Of a DNA stretch of 5,678 nt, positions 5,641 to 5,678 are shown one piece after another (position 1 is the stretch's first letter; each line of letters begins with the position of its first letter). Source of the DNA: Acidobacteriota bacterium. GTDB lineage: Bacteria > Acidobacteriota > Terriglobia > Terriglobales > Acidobacteriaceae. The position numbers and the translations under genes were made by a program. The notes beneath the pieces were generated by a model that made no database searches, was not told the origin of the DNA, and saw only the letters and a program-made list of their open reading frames with translations. Location of the stretch: positions 1 to 5,678 of the forward strand of contig JAJZCP010000113.1 in the NCBI GenBank assembly GCA_021846065.1, read 5' to 3'.

Positions 5641-5678
5641 TCTGTGCTTCCTGTAGAGATGCGGCCCGGTGATGTCAT

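Noticed and set aside
5381..5656. + strand frame beginning MSHHERQLFQLLLHGINGV
   Set aside because: It has no ribosome site at its start and lies opposite the better supported - strand gene.

Overview
The window looks like a piece of a bacterial chromosome, most likely from the Acidobacteriota (Terriglobia/Acidobacteriales type). This is inferred from gene content: a two-module MacB/FtsX permease of the kind called 'acidobacterial duplicated orphan permease' (ADOP), GC-rich codon use, several GTG starts with clear Shine-Dalgarno sites, and a secreted amidohydrolase. No single marker in the window proves the phylum, and no mobile element, CRISPR array or phage gene was seen.

Layout. (1) Bases 68-2008, + strand: the 3' three quarters of an ADOP-type ABC transporter permease. 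Its 5' end is missing. Bases 2-68, which sit where upstream coding sequence should be, are an exact 67-bp copy of bases 412-478 of the same gene in another reading frame; this is most likely a contig-end assembly chimera. (2) Bases 2009-2177: intergenic, with a possible -10 box and the Shine-Dalgarno site of the next gene. (3) Bases 2178-4753, + strand: a tight three-gene cluster with exactly 10 bp between neighbours. It encodes a gamma-class carbonic anhydrase-like left-handed beta-helix protein, the Fe(II)-trafficking protein YggX, and an exported YtcJ-like amidohydrolase. (4) Bases 4831-4907, + strand: tRNA-Pro(GGG) with an encoded CCA end. (5) Bases 5090-5362, + strand: a small four-cysteine protein, probably zinc-binding. 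It is convergent, with a 21-bp gap, to a small hypothetical helical protein on the - strand (5384-5626).

How the parts may work together. The three-gene cluster is probably one transcript. The first two members are a metalloenzyme fold and a small iron-handling protein, which would fit metal or redox housekeeping; the amidohydrolase is a periplasmic or exported metal-dependent hydrolase of unknown substrate and may be only a passenger. The permease is probably a separate unit, since 169 bp lie between it and the cluster. Overall this is an ordinary chromosomal housekeeping region. The points most worth checking are the out-of-frame 67-bp repeat at the left edge, the cluster arrangement, and the two unassigned small proteins at the right end.
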